Origin: Polaribacter marinus
GTDB lineage: Bacteria; Bacteroidota; Bacteroidia; Flavobacteriales; Flavobacteriaceae
Length of the DNA: 35,867 nucleotides
Direction: 5' to 3'
NCBI RefSeq assembly: GCF_022662535.1
Contig: NZ_JAKQYM010000013.1
Coordinates: 1-35,867, forward strand
Shown here in pieces: positions 17,696 to 25,827 of the stretch. The notes beneath the pieces are model-generated. The model saw only the letters and a program-made list of their open reading frames with translations, had not been told where the DNA came from and ran no database searches. Each line of letters starts with the position of its first letter. Position 1 is the stretch's first letter. Both the position numbers and the translations under genes were made by a program.

Positions 17696-20600
17696 TTAGC
17701 CAACTATATTTACAATTTTACCAGGTACAATAATTACTTTCTTAGGAGTTCTACCTTCTAATTGTGCAATTGTTTTTTCGTGAGACATAACTGCTGCTTC
17801 GATTTCATCTTTAGATAAATCTAACGGAAGCTCTAGGGTAAAACGCATTTTACCGTTAAATGAAATCGGATAATTTTTAGCGCTTTCTACCAAATGTTTT
17901 GCTTCAAATTTAGGGAAATCTGCTGTAGAAATAGATTCTTTGTGACCTAACAAACTCCACAACTCTTCTGCAATATGTGGCGCATAAGGCGAAACCAAAA
18001 TTGCTAAAGGCTCTAATATGGCACGTTTGTTACATTTTAATGCTGTTAACTCGTTTACAGCAATCATAAAAGTAGAAACTGATGTATTAAAAGAGAAATT
18101 CTCGATATCTTCTTCTACTTTTTTAATGGTTTTGTGTAACACTTTAAGCTCGTCTTTGGTTGCTTCTGCATCAGAAACCTCAAAATGATCTCCGTTAAAA
18201 TACAGTTTCCACAATTTCTTTAAGAAACTAGAAACTCCAGAAATACCAGAAGTTTTCCAAGGTTTTGCTTGCTCTAATGGGCCTAAAAACATTTCGAATA
18301 AACGAAGTGAATCTGCTCCATATTGTTCAACAATATCATCAGGATTTACCACATTATATTTCGACTTCGACATTTTTTCTACTTCACGGCCAACTTTATA
18401 AACGCCATTTTCTAAAATGAATTCTGCATTTTTATAATCCTGGTTTAATGGATGATTCTTAAAGGCTTCCACATCCAATTCATCAGAAGCATTTACTAAT
18501 GAAACATCTGCATGTATTGGTTGTACTTTCTTACCTTCAACTAAGCCTTTTGATATAAAGGTATTAGTTCCTTCTTCCCTATAAACAAAAGCAGATGTTC
18601 CTAAAATCATTCCTTGATTAATCAGTTTTTTAGCAAACTCATCTACAGGTACAATTCCTTTATCAAACAAGAATTTTTGCCAAAAACGTGCGTATAATAA
18701 ATGTCCTGTTGCGTGCTCAGATCCACCAATATAAAGGTCTATTTCTTTCCAATAATCAAGGTTTTCTTTCGATGCTATTTCATTTTCATTACTCGGATCC
18801 ATATAACGGTTAAAGTAATATGAACTTCCTGCCCAACCTGGCATGGTGTTTAGTTCTAAAGGATAAACAGTCTTGTTTTTTAATTTCTCGTTAGAAACTA
18901 CTTTCTTATTACGAGAATCCCAAGCCCATTCGGTTGCGTTTCCTAAAGGTGGTTTTCCGTCTTCCGTTGGCAAATACTTTTCTACCTCTGGTAAAACAAT
19001 TGGCAAGTATTTTTCGTCAATCATTTGTGGCATTCCGTCTTTGTAATATACAGGAAATGGTTCTCCCCAATAACGTTGTCTGCTAAATACAGCATCGCGC
19101 AAACGGTAGTTTATTTTTCCGTAACCAAAACCACGTTTTTCCATTTCAAAAATGGCTAATTTTAAAGCTTTTTTATATTTTAATCCTGATAAAAAATCAG
19201 AATTTGCAATGACAGTTCCGTCTTTATCTGTGTGTGCAGCTTCAGAAATATCTACACCTTCAAAAATATTCGGAATCGGAATATTGAAATGTTTTGCAAA
19301 ATCATAATCACGTTGATCTCCACAAGGAACCGCCATAACAGCTCCGGTTCCGTAGTTTGCTAACACGTAATCTCCAATCCAAATTTGAATTTTATCACCC
19401 GAAAAAGGATGAATAGCATAAGCACCTGTAAAAGCACCCGAAATGGTTTTTACATCTGCCATTCTATCGCGTTCAGAACGTTTTGCTGTTGCTTTTATGT
19501 AAGCTTCAACTTCTGCTTTTTGAGCATCTGTTGTAATTTTTGAAACCAACTCGTGTTCTGGAGCCAAAGTCATAAAACTTACTCCAAAAATAGTATCTGG
19601 TCTTGTCGTAAAAACATCAATTTTGTAAGATTTCTCGTCTTTAAGAACAACTTCCTTTTCAACTGTTTTTTCAATCTTTTTTGGAAATTGAATTGCAGCA
19701 TTAATTTCAGAAACCACTTTTACAACATTTTGTAAAACTTCTTCATTTGTAAATCGAATAACGTTAAAACCCTCGTTATTAAAAAACTCAGTTCTTGCTA
19801 CTTCATCTTCTTTACCCGAAAATTCAACAATTAGATGTTTTGCCAAACAAACGTAATCTACCCTAAAAGTACCAATTGTGTACTTTTTTCTAAATTTTGC
19901 TGCCCCTTTTTTATTTTTTAATTCGTCCCAAAGCGTAGTTTCTGCTTTCGATAAATTTAACCGTAATTCTTTTAAATCTTCTAATTCTTTATATGATAAT
20001 TTTACTTCAGAAGAGTTCTTTTCAGAACCATTAGCTACTTTAAAAGTAACCATTGCTCCTTGAGAACGTCCAATCCAATTGGTTTGAGAATCTTTTAAGG
20101 GTTGTGGCCAATCTATTTTTTCTAATCCGTCTAACAAACGTTGTGCATAGGCAGAAATTCGCATAGACCATTGGGTCATTTTTTTTCTTACAACAGGATG
20201 TCCTCCACGTTCTGAAACTCCGTTTACAATTTCATCATTCGCTAAAACAGTTCCTAAAGCAGGACACCAGTTTACCTCTGTATCCGATAAAAAGGTTAAT
20301 CTGTATTGTAATAATACTTCTTCTTGTTCTGTTTTAGAAAATGCTTTCCATTCATCTGCAGAAAAAGATTTGATGTCTTCATCACAAACTGCATTTACAG
20401 TTGTATTTCCTGCTGTTTTAAAGATTTTTTCTAATGTAGAAATGTCTTCTGCTTTGTCTGAATCTTTATTGTACCAAGAATTAAATAATTGAATAAAAAT
20501 CCACTGTGTCCATTTATAATACTCAGGATTTGAAGTTCTTACTTCGCGAGACCAATCAAAAGAAAAACCAATTTGATCTAATTGTTTTCTATAAGTAGTA

Positions 20601-20911
20601 ATATTAGCTTCGGTAGTTTTTGCTGGATGTTGCCCAGTCTGAATTGCATATTGTTCTGCAGGCAGACCAAAAGAATCATATCCTTGCGGATGCAATACAT
20701 TAAACCCTTTATGACGCTTATAACGTGCATAAATATCACTTGCAATATACCCTAAAGGATGTCCAACATGTAAACCTGCTCCTGATGGATAAGGAAACAT
20801 ATCTAACACATAATATTTAGGTTTCTCCGATTCATTACTGGCTTTAAAAGTTTGGTTTTCTGCCCAAAATTTTTGCCATTTCTTTTCTATTTCTAAGTGA
20901 TTGTATTGCAT
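17696..20911 (-). CDS. leuS: Leucyl-tRNA synthetase with an inserted DUF559 domain
   Basis: The protein has 1071 residues, against roughly 800-940 for usual bacterial LeuRS. It attaches leucine to tRNA-Leu in the cytoplasm. The class I signatures are present: the HIGH-type motif HVGH at 48-51 inside PYPSGAGLHVGHPLGY and KMSKS at 846-850. Residues about 150-225 hold the extra segment usual for Bacteroidota LeuRS (VNWCPALGTVLANDE). The CP1 editing domain starts at WIGRSQGAMVTFKV (279-292) but continues only at YKIDVFTTRPDTIFG (429-443). In between lie about 136 residues that match DUF559, where other LeuRS have a short loop. The editing-site threonine-rich TTRPDT is intact, as are the anticodon-binding and C-terminal regions, so the enzyme should be functional. 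A -7 box and a palindrome lie just upstream, and a terminator follows. Confidence 0.97.
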   Translation of the reverse strand: MQYNHLEIEKKWQKFWAENQTFKASNESEKPKYYVLDMFPYPSGAGLHVGHPLGYIASDIYARYKRHKGFNVLHPQGYDSFGLPAEQYAIQTGQHPAKTTEANITTYRKQLDQIGFSFDWSREVRTSNPEYYKWTQWIFIQLFNSWYNKDSDKAEDISTLEKIFKTAGNTTVNAVCDEDIKSFSADEWKAFSKTEQEEVLLQYRLTFLSDTEVNWCPALGTVLANDEIVNGVSERGGHPVVRKKMTQWSMRISAYAQRLLDGLEKIDWPQPLKDSQTNWIGRSQGAMVTFKVANGSEKNSSEVKLSYKELEDLKELRLNLSKAETTLWDELKNKKGAAKFRKKYTIGTFRVDYVCLAKHLIVEFSGKEDEVARTEFFNNEGFNVIRFTNEEVLQNVVKVVSEINAAIQFPKKIEKTVEKEVVLKDEKSYKIDVFTTRPDTIFGVSFMTLAPEHELVSKITTDAQKAEVEAYIKATAKRSERDRMADVKTISGAFTGAYAIHPFSGDKIQIWIGDYVLANYGTGAVMAVPCGDQRDYDFAKHFNIPIPNIFEGVDISEAAHTDKDGTVIANSDFLSGLKYKKALKLAIFEMEKRGFGYGKINYRLRDAVFSRQRYWGEPFPVYYKDGMPQMIDEKYLPIVLPEVEKYLPTEDGKPPLGNATEWAWDSRNKKVVSNEKLKNKTVYPLELNTMPGWAGSSYYFNRYMDPSNENEIASKENLDYWKEIDLYIGGSEHATGHLLYARFWQKFLFDKGIVPVDEFAKKLINQGMILGTSAFVYREEGTNTFISKGLVEGKKVQPIHADVSLVNASDELDVEAFKNHPLNQDYKNAEFILENGVYKVGREVEKMSKSKYNVVNPDDIVEQYGADSLRLFEMFLGPLEQAKPWKTSGISGVSSFLKKLWKLYFNGDHFEVSDAEATKDELKVLHKTIKKVEEDIENFSFNTSVSTFMIAVNELTALKCNKRAILEPLAILVSPYAPHIAEELWSLLGHKESISTADFPKFEAKHLVESAKNYPISFNGKMRFTLELPLDLSKDEIEAAVMSHEKTIAQLEGRTPKKVIIVPGKIVNIVG
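19628..20032 (-). other. DUF559 (Vsr-like nuclease fold) insertion within leuS
   Basis: This is residues about 294-428 of LeuRS. The core (314-402) follows the DUF559 pattern in order: ELRLNLSKAETTLWDELKN, KFRKKYTIGTFRVDYVCL, HLIVEFSG, ARTEFFNNEGFNVIRF and TNEEVL. DUF559 proteins belong to the PD-(D/E)XK/Vsr-like nuclease superfamily. Asp352 and Glu363 of the expected acidic set remain, but the usual ELDG is EFSG (Ser365), and the GxxH segment and about ten residues after it are missing. So the fold seems kept and the nuclease activity probably lost. A charged linker (KKIEKTVEKEVVLKDEK) joins it back to the editing domain. The reading frame is unbroken on both sides, so this is a true domain insertion and not a separate gene. 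Confidence 0.85.
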
Positions 20912-20934
20912 TGATTTTTTTCTTTAAGAGGGTG

Positions 20935-20965
20935 CAAATTTACGTTTATTCTTTAGAAGAATAAA
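20935..20965 (-). promoter_or_regulatory. leuS promoter: TAAATTTG box next to a 9-bp perfect inverted repeat
   Basis: On the minus strand TAAATTTG (20942-20935) is a perfect -7 match, 24 nt before the leuS ATG. Directly upstream, TTTATTCTT and AAGAATAAA form perfect arms around a three-base spacer (20945-20965), where a repressor would cover the spacer between -7 and -33. The -33 TTG is not seen. Confidence 0.45.
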
Positions 20966-21031
20966 GTAAAAAGAAACATGCTTAAATTGTTCAGATTGTA
21001 GAAGGTAAAATTAATACAATCTATAAAAAAG

Positions 21032-21062
21032 AAAGCCTCTTTACATAAAGTGAAGAGGCTTT
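21032..21062 (-). terminator. Terminator after the outer-membrane barrel gene
   Basis: A stem of 13 pairs with one T-G wobble (AAAGCCTCTTTAC / GTGAAGAGGCTTT) closes a five-base loop. On the minus strand it is followed by TCTTTTTTATAG. It lies 20 nt after the stop at 21083 and could also act on the plus strand. Confidence 0.85.
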
Positions 21063-21082
21063 AAATTTATTCATGTTTTTTT

Positions 21083-21646
21083 TTAAAATTGAAATCCTAA
21101 CGTTATTTGAAAAACACCATTTTTAATATCTGGATTTTCACTAATTGCCACCAATCCTAAATTATATCTTGTTTGAAAAAAGATACCACTTTTAGATTGA
21201 TACCCTAAACCAAAGTTTGCGGCAAGATCAAAATTTTCTGCGTCTGTATTTTGTACACCAGTTCCGCTATATTGATCTATTGGAACTAATTGATCTTTTA
21301 TTAAAAAAGAAAATTGTGGGCCTGCTTCTACAGTAAATCCTTTAGCTATATAGTATTTTGCCATAATTGGTAGTGAAATATAATTTAAATCATATTTAAA
21401 ATTATCTCTTTGTTGCGCACCTTGTGCTGAATACAATAATTCGGGTTGAATTGAAAACTTTTCAGTTAAGGAAACCTCTGCCGTAGCCCCAATAACAAAC
21501 CCTGTTCTCGAATCAAGATTGTTTGCATTATGACCATTTACAGAAGCAATGTTCATTCCTAATTTAAGACCTAACTTAACGTCTTGTGCACTAACTGTTC
21601 CTACTAAAACAGTTGCTATACAAGTAATCCATAATTTTTTAATCAT
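21083..21646 (-). CDS. Small outer-membrane beta-barrel protein (PorT/OMP_b-brl family type)
   Basis: The protein has 187 residues with a signal peptide ending TVSAQ at residue 20. The mature part begins DVKLGLKLGMNIASVNG and is made of alternating amphipathic beta strands (FSIQPELLYSAQGAQ, YISLPIMAKYYI, FTVEAGPQFSFLI, FFQTRYNLGL) ending in VFQITLGFQF with a terminal Phe, the usual outer-membrane insertion signal. This is the eight-strand barrel pattern of the OMP_b-brl_2 family, common and functionally undefined in Bacteroidota. It is flanked by terminators and so is a single-gene unit. Confidence 0.85.
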   Translation of the reverse strand: MIKKLWITCIATVLVGTVSAQDVKLGLKLGMNIASVNGHNANNLDSRTGFVIGATAEVSLTEKFSIQPELLYSAQGAQQRDNFKYDLNYISLPIMAKYYIAKGFTVEAGPQFSFLIKDQLVPIDQYSGTGVQNTDAENFDLAANFGLGYQSKSGIFFQTRYNLGLVAISENPDIKNGVFQITLGFQF

Positions 21647-21762
21647 AATTAATTGGGGTTTTATTTATTCGTTTAAAAACAAATGTTATGCCATTTTTTT
21701 TACAATACTTAAAAATTTACACGGATCTAAATTAACAAACTAAAAATCAGTTTAATCAGCAT

Positions 21763-21795
21763 AAAAAAAACGTAAATAGTATTTACGTTTTTTTT
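21763..21795. terminator. Bidirectional terminator after the DUF2911 gene
   Basis: A 15-bp perfect stem (arms with core ACGTAAAT / ATTTACGT plus eight A-T pairs) closes a three-base loop. Long A and T runs on both sides make it a terminator in either direction. It lies 26 nt after the minus-strand stop at 21821. Confidence 0.85.
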
Positions 21796-21820
21796 ATATG
21801 TTATAGTTTTAGAAAAAAAT

Positions 21821-22372
21821 CTATTCGTTTTCAAATACAACAGGCAAAGAAATAACTTTTTTCCCCCATCCCATATGCATAGTTGCTTTACTTCCTTCTC
21901 CATCAAAAACAATAGAAAAAGCTTCTATATTTTCTTCCGATTTTGTAACCTTTCCAGGAACCCTAACAACATCTTGTGTTTTATCATAAAAATAAGCACC
22001 CCAAACATTTTTTTGATTACTTAAAATAATGGTCCAATCTCCTTCTGTAGGAATTGAAAACATGGTATATGTTCCTTTTTTCACCTTTCTGTCTCCGAAA
22101 GTTACATCTTTATAAAATGTAACTTCAGCAGCTTCGTTTGCTCCTGTTCTCCAAACTTTATTTAAGGGAGCTAATTTATCTAATGATCTTCCTTTTAATT
22201 GTGGTCTACTATAAATGATTTTAACAAGTTTGTTAGCATCTTTCCAATTGTTTGGGAATGATGCAGCGTCCATTGGACTTACATCCATTTTTGGAAACTT
22301 TTGAGCATTTGTTTCTGTAGAAGAAATTATTGTAATTACTAAAAGTACAATTGATAAGATAGCTTTTTTCAT
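21821..22372 (-). CDS. DUF2911 family secreted protein
   Basis: The protein has 183 residues with a signal peptide ending TNAQ at residue 24. The mature part has the DUF2911 landmarks: VKIIYSRPQLKGRSLDKLAPLNKVWRTGANEA, KVKKGTYTMFSIPTEGDWTIILS and WGAYFYDK. Family members are predicted periplasmic or secreted beta-sandwich proteins without a known function. It ends in KVISLPVVFENE. It has its own -7 box upstream and a strong terminator downstream, so it is a single-gene unit. Confidence 0.92.
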   Translation of the reverse strand: MKKAILSIVLLVITIISSTETNAQKFPKMDVSPMDAASFPNNWKDANKLVKIIYSRPQLKGRSLDKLAPLNKVWRTGANEAAEVTFYKDVTFGDRKVKKGTYTMFSIPTEGDWTIILSNQKNVWGAYFYDKTQDVVRVPGKVTKSEENIEAFSIVFDGEGSKATMHMGWGKKVISLPVVFENE

Positions 22373-22418
22373 TTTTATATATATTTTTTAAAATTTATTA
22401 ATTTTTAGTATAAGTCTT

Positions 22419-22426
22419 CAAAAATA
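22419..22426 (-). promoter_or_regulatory. Promoter -7 box TATTTTTG for the DUF2911 gene
   Basis: On the minus strand TATTTTTG matches TAnnTTTG, 46 nt before the ATG at 22372. No TTG is seen at -33. Confidence 0.4.
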
Positions 22427-22467
22427 AAATTCCTTACTTAAAAAAGCTATTAATTTTATGTTAAGTT

Positions 22468-22584
22468 TCAATGACAATCACAATCTGTACTACAGTTTTT
22501 GCTTTTTTTAGAAGGAAAAATAAATTTTTTTACTAAAAAAACTACTGCTAAAATTACTAAAGTATAGGCTATTATTTCTTGCAT
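22468..22584 (-). CDS. FeoB-associated Cys-rich small membrane protein
   Basis: The protein has 38 residues: MQEIIAYTLVILAVVFLVKK, one membrane helix, then a basic stretch and a Cys/His-rich tail (NCSTDCDCH). This is the layout of the FeoB-associated Cys-rich membrane protein family. The start at 22584 is chosen because its ATG overlaps the feoB stop by one base (TAATG); a longer frame to 22710 would lie inside feoB and is rejected. It completes a translationally coupled feoA-feoB-small protein operon. The tail probably binds metal; how it assists FeoB is not known. Confidence 0.85.
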   Translation of the reverse strand: MQEIIAYTLVILAVVFLVKKFIFPSKKSKNCSTDCDCH

Positions 22585-24692
22585 TAGCTTAAGATTTGAT
22601 ATATAATAAATGAGGAAACATATGCCAAACCTGTCATTCCAAAAAGCTGAATTAGCGGCCATTTCCACGTTTTCGTTTCGCGTTTTACAATAGCTAAAGT
22701 TGCCATACATTGCATTGCAAATGCATAAAAAACCAACAAAGACATTCCTACTGGAAAATTAAAAAGCTTTCCTCCCGTTTCATTTACTTCCGAAGCCATT
22801 TTTTGTTTAATCGTTGTGGTGTTTTCATCATCAGCTTCCACACTATAAATAGTTGCCAAAGTACCAACAAACACTTCTCTAGCTGCAAAAGATGTAATTA
22901 AAGCAATTCCTATTTTCCAATCATATCCTAAAGGTTTTATAATTGGCTCTATGCTTTTTCCCATAATTCCGATATAAGAGTTTTCTAATTTTGCTGAAGC
23001 TATTTTTTGCTGCAATACAACATCACTTAATTGTTGATTTTCAGAATTTTCTATCACATTTTTTTCAGAATTTTTAAATGATGCTGGCCCATTTGATGCT
23101 AAAAACCACAACACAATAGAAAGTGCTAAAATTATTTTTCCTGCCCCCAATACAAAGGCTTTTGTTTTTTCTATAACATCAAACAACACATTTTTTATTG
23201 ATGGCAATTTGTAATTTGGCATTTCAACAACAAAAAAAGATTTGGATTTTATTTTTAATGTTTTGTGTAAAATATAAGCTGCTAAAATTGCAGTAGCAAA
23301 TCCTAGGGCATATAAAGACAATAAAACCAATCCTTGTAAATTTAAAAATCCAAAGATTTTTTTATTAGGAATTACAAGTGCAATTATAATGGCATAAACA
23401 GGCAAACGTGCAGAGCAAGTTGTAAACGGTGTTACTAAAATTGTAATTAAACGCTCTTTCCAGCTAGAAATAGTTCTTGTAGCCATAATTGCCGGAATTG
23501 CACAAGCCGTTCCTGAAATTAACGGAATTACACTTTTGCCATTCATTCCAAAACGACGCATAATTTTATCCATTAAAAAAACAACGCGACTCATATAACC
23601 TGTTTCTTCTAAAATGGCTATAAATAAAAATAAAATGGCTATTTGAGGTATGAAAATAATGACCCCTCCAACTCCTGGAATAATTCCTTCTGCTAACAAA
23701 TCTGTTAATACACCTGGTTGTAAATTACTTTTTGCAAAATCTGAAAGTTGTGCAAATGTACTATCTATAAAATCCATTGGTACAGAAGCCCAATCAAATA
23801 TAGATTGAAAAATCACTAATAAAATAAATGAAAATATTGCGTATCCAAAGATCTTATGTGTAAACACTTTGTCTAATTTACTGCGTATATCTGTTGCTTT
23901 GCTTTTATCGACTATATACGTTTTCTTAAGAATTTTATTGATCTCTTGATAACGATAAATAGTTTCTTTATGCTGGTATTTTTTTAATTTAGATACATCT
24001 TGTTTAAAAGCTAGCAATTTTTCTTTTTCTTCTGATGTAATGGTATCTGGATAGTTGTTTTGAGTTACCATCAACCACAGTTCATATAACGAATAGTTAG
24101 GACTAATTTCTTTTAATTTATGAAAATAATCTGGATCTATTTTATGATTTATCCCACATAAAGGAGAAGCCTTTGCCGCTACATGACAACGAATAATTGC
24201 TTCTTTCACATCGTTGATTCCTTCATTTTTTCTTGCGCTAATTAAAACAACCTCTGTATTTAATTCTTTTTTTAACAAAGACAGATCAATAGAAATACCT
24301 TTTCTACTCATTTGATCAACCATATTAATTGCCAAAACTGTTGGAATTTCTAAATCTTTAATTTGTGAAAAAAGTAGTAAATTTCTTTTTAAATTCTCTA
24401 TATCTGCAACTACTAAGATTACATCTGGAGATTCTTTAATATCTTTTTTAAGTAAGGTTTTAAGTACAATACTTTCATCTACAGAAGTAGGATTAATACT
24501 GTAAGTCCCCGGTAAGTCTGTAATAATTGCATTTTGAGTAGCAGAAAGCTTACTAACTCCTTGTTTTTTATCAACCGTTACTCCAGGGTAGTTTCCAACT
24601 TTTTGGTTTAAACCTGTTAGTTGATTAAATAGCGAAGTTTTCCCTGTATTAGGATTCCCTATTAAAGCAACTTTTATATTGTTCTTAGACAT
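22584..24692 (-). CDS. feoB: Ferrous iron transporter FeoB
   Basis: The protein has 702 residues. It is the inner-membrane Fe(II) permease. An N-terminal G-protein domain shows G1 GNPNTGKT (12-19), switch GNYPGVTV (33-40), G3 DLPG (59-62) and G4 NMVD (123-126). A helical GDI-like segment (about 165-270) follows, then the membrane core with two Gate-type repeats, including GGVIIFIPQIAILFLFIAILE, GMNGKSVIPLISGTACAIPA and TTCSARLPVYAIII. Start and stop overlap those of feoA and the small Cys-rich gene by one base each. Expression is expected to follow the palindromic operator in front of feoA. Confidence 0.97.
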   Translation of the reverse strand: MSKNNIKVALIGNPNTGKTSLFNQLTGLNQKVGNYPGVTVDKKQGVSKLSATQNAIITDLPGTYSINPTSVDESIVLKTLLKKDIKESPDVILVVADIENLKRNLLLFSQIKDLEIPTVLAINMVDQMSRKGISIDLSLLKKELNTEVVLISARKNEGINDVKEAIIRCHVAAKASPLCGINHKIDPDYFHKLKEISPNYSLYELWLMVTQNNYPDTITSEEKEKLLAFKQDVSKLKKYQHKETIYRYQEINKILKKTYIVDKSKATDIRSKLDKVFTHKIFGYAIFSFILLVIFQSIFDWASVPMDFIDSTFAQLSDFAKSNLQPGVLTDLLAEGIIPGVGGVIIFIPQIAILFLFIAILEETGYMSRVVFLMDKIMRRFGMNGKSVIPLISGTACAIPAIMATRTISSWKERLITILVTPFTTCSARLPVYAIIIALVIPNKKIFGFLNLQGLVLLSLYALGFATAILAAYILHKTLKIKSKSFFVVEMPNYKLPSIKNVLFDVIEKTKAFVLGAGKIILALSIVLWFLASNGPASFKNSEKNVIENSENQQLSDVVLQQKIASAKLENSYIGIMGKSIEPIIKPLGYDWKIGIALITSFAAREVFVGTLATIYSVEADDENTTTIKQKMASEVNETGGKLFNFPVGMSLLVFYAFAMQCMATLAIVKRETKTWKWPLIQLFGMTGLAYVSSFIIYQILS

Positions 24693-24922
24693 TATAAATT
24701 GGCTTTAAGTATTTTTATTTGCAATGCGGTTTCTTTTCTAATTGCCAAATGACTTCCATTTACACAAATATAAATTGGGTCTTTTAATGGAGCTATTTGT
24801 ATTAACTGTACTTCGGCGCCAGGTAAACAACCCATTTCTAACAATTTTAACGGAATAAAATCTAAAGATTCTTCAGAAATATAACCTATTTCTCCAATAT
24901 GTAAAGATGCTATTGTGTTCAA
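24692..24922 (-). CDS. feoA: Ferrous iron transport accessory protein FeoA
   Basis: The protein has 76 residues and consists of one SH3-like FeoA domain: GEIGYISEESLDFIPLKLLEMGCLPGAEV followed by DPIYICVNGSHLAIRKETA. FeoA is a small cytoplasmic partner of FeoB. The stop shares a base with the feoB start (TAATG). A -7 box and a palindrome lie directly upstream, which supports the ATG at 24922. Confidence 0.95.
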   Translation of the reverse strand: MNTIASLHIGEIGYISEESLDFIPLKLLEMGCLPGAEVQLIQIAPLKDPIYICVNGSHLAIRKETALQIKILKANL

Positions 24923-24940
24923 CGATTTTTATTTGGATAG

Positions 24941-24972
24941 CAAAGATACTAAATTAGAATGATTCTAAACAA
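24941..24972 (-). promoter_or_regulatory. feo operon promoter with a 7-1-7 palindromic operator
   Basis: On the minus strand a TTG (24972-24970) and a perfect -7 box TATCTTTG (24948-24941) are 21 bases apart. Between them lies the perfect palindrome TTAGAATGATTCTAA (24954-24968, two 7-base arms around one base). Arms with TTAG/CTAA and 7-1-7 spacing fit a metal-responsive repressor of the Fur or DtxR family; which one is inference. The -33 TTG falls just past the stop of the upstream Sco gene at 24974. Confidence 0.7.
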
Positions 24973-24973
24973 G

Positions 24974-25654
24974 TTATTTCTTAGCATATTCCTCCTTTAA
25001 AAGAGCAATATCTTTTTTTAACTTTATCATGTCCTCTTTTTCTGTACCATCATAATACCCACGAATACGTCTATCTTTATCTACTAAAACAAATTGTTCT
25101 GTATGTATAAAGTCATTTTCATCACCATTTCCTTCATCTAAAACAGCAAAATAACTTTTTCTTGCAAGTTCATAAATGTGTTTTTTACTTCCAGTAGTTA
25201 CATTCCATTTACCATCAATAACACCTTTTCTATCTGCATATTCTCTTAAAACAGAAACACTGTCTATTACAGGTGTAACAGAGTGTGACAAGAACATTAT
25301 ATCATCATCATTTTTATAAAATTCTTGCAATTCACTCATGTTATAGGCCATTGCAATACAAATAGTTTGACAACGAGTAAAGAAAAAATCTGCAACGTAA
25401 ATTTTATTTTTATAATTTTTATTGGTAATAATCTCTCCGTTTTGGTTTATCAATTCAAAATCTGCAACAGTATGATTTTTGGTTATATGAGCAATGCTTT
25501 CATCAACCAAACGCGGATTTACATCTGCAGGATTATAAATTTTTAGTTTTGTATCTACTTTTAATAAATGATAAAAAACAGGAAGAGCAACAGCAGAAAA
25601 AACTATTAAAAAAATAAGTGTTGGTAGCGATTTTTTAAAGAATTTTAAATCCAT
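24974..25654 (-). CDS. SCO1/SenC family copper-binding thioredoxin-like protein
   Basis: The protein has 226 residues with one N-terminal membrane anchor (about 10-31), so it sits outside the inner membrane. The thioredoxin-like domain has the Sco metal motif CxxxC as Cys95-QTI-Cys99 in ADFFFTRCQTICIAM and the third ligand His184 in DFIHTEQFVLVD. Sco proteins deliver copper to the CuA site of cytochrome c oxidase or act as thiol reductants. The usual proline after the second cysteine is an isoleucine. No oxidase genes are nearby. It is followed by the feo operon, which has its own promoter 2 nt after this gene's stop. Confidence 0.93.
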   Translation of the reverse strand: MDLKFFKKSLPTLIFLIVFSAVALPVFYHLLKVDTKLKIYNPADVNPRLVDESIAHITKNHTVADFELINQNGEIITNKNYKNKIYVADFFFTRCQTICIAMAYNMSELQEFYKNDDDIMFLSHSVTPVIDSVSVLREYADRKGVIDGKWNVTTGSKKHIYELARKSYFAVLDEGNGDENDFIHTEQFVLVDKDRRIRGYYDGTEKEDMIKLKKDIALLKEEYAKK

Positions 25655-25674
25655 AAATAATAGTAATTATACTA

Positions 25675-25682
25675 CAAATTTA
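25675..25682 (-). promoter_or_regulatory. Promoter -7 box TAAATTTG for the Sco gene
   Basis: TAAATTTG on the minus strand is a perfect TAnnTTTG match, 21 nt before the ATG at 25654. A TTG lies 24 bases further upstream, longer than usual spacing. Confidence 0.45.
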
Positions 25683-25790
25683 CAGCATAAAAACGCCCTA
25701 AAAAAACAAACAAGAATAAATGTATTCTAAAATCTATGTTAAAATAAAAATCATCCACTATTTGTACTTTTTAAACTCTCTTTAAAAACG

Positions 25791-25798
25791 TACATTTG
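25791..25798 (+). promoter_or_regulatory. Promoter -7 box TACATTTG for rseP
   Basis: TACATTTG is a perfect -7 match, 30 nt before the rseP ATG at 25828. The nearest TTG is 26 bases upstream (25762-25764), so the -33 match is poor. Confidence 0.45.
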
Positions 25799-25827
25799 CC
25801 ACCATTTTAATTATGATTTAACGCTGA

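Noticed and set aside
19628..20032. Intein or separate gene inside leuS
   Set aside because: There are no intein splice motifs or terminal Cys/His-Asn signatures, and the insert is smaller than an intein with endonuclease; it fits DUF559 as an in-frame domain.
22585..22710. N-terminal extension of the FeoB-associated small protein
   Set aside because: It lies inside the feoB C-terminus in another frame and has no family resemblance; the ATG overlapping the feoB stop gives the expected 38-residue protein.
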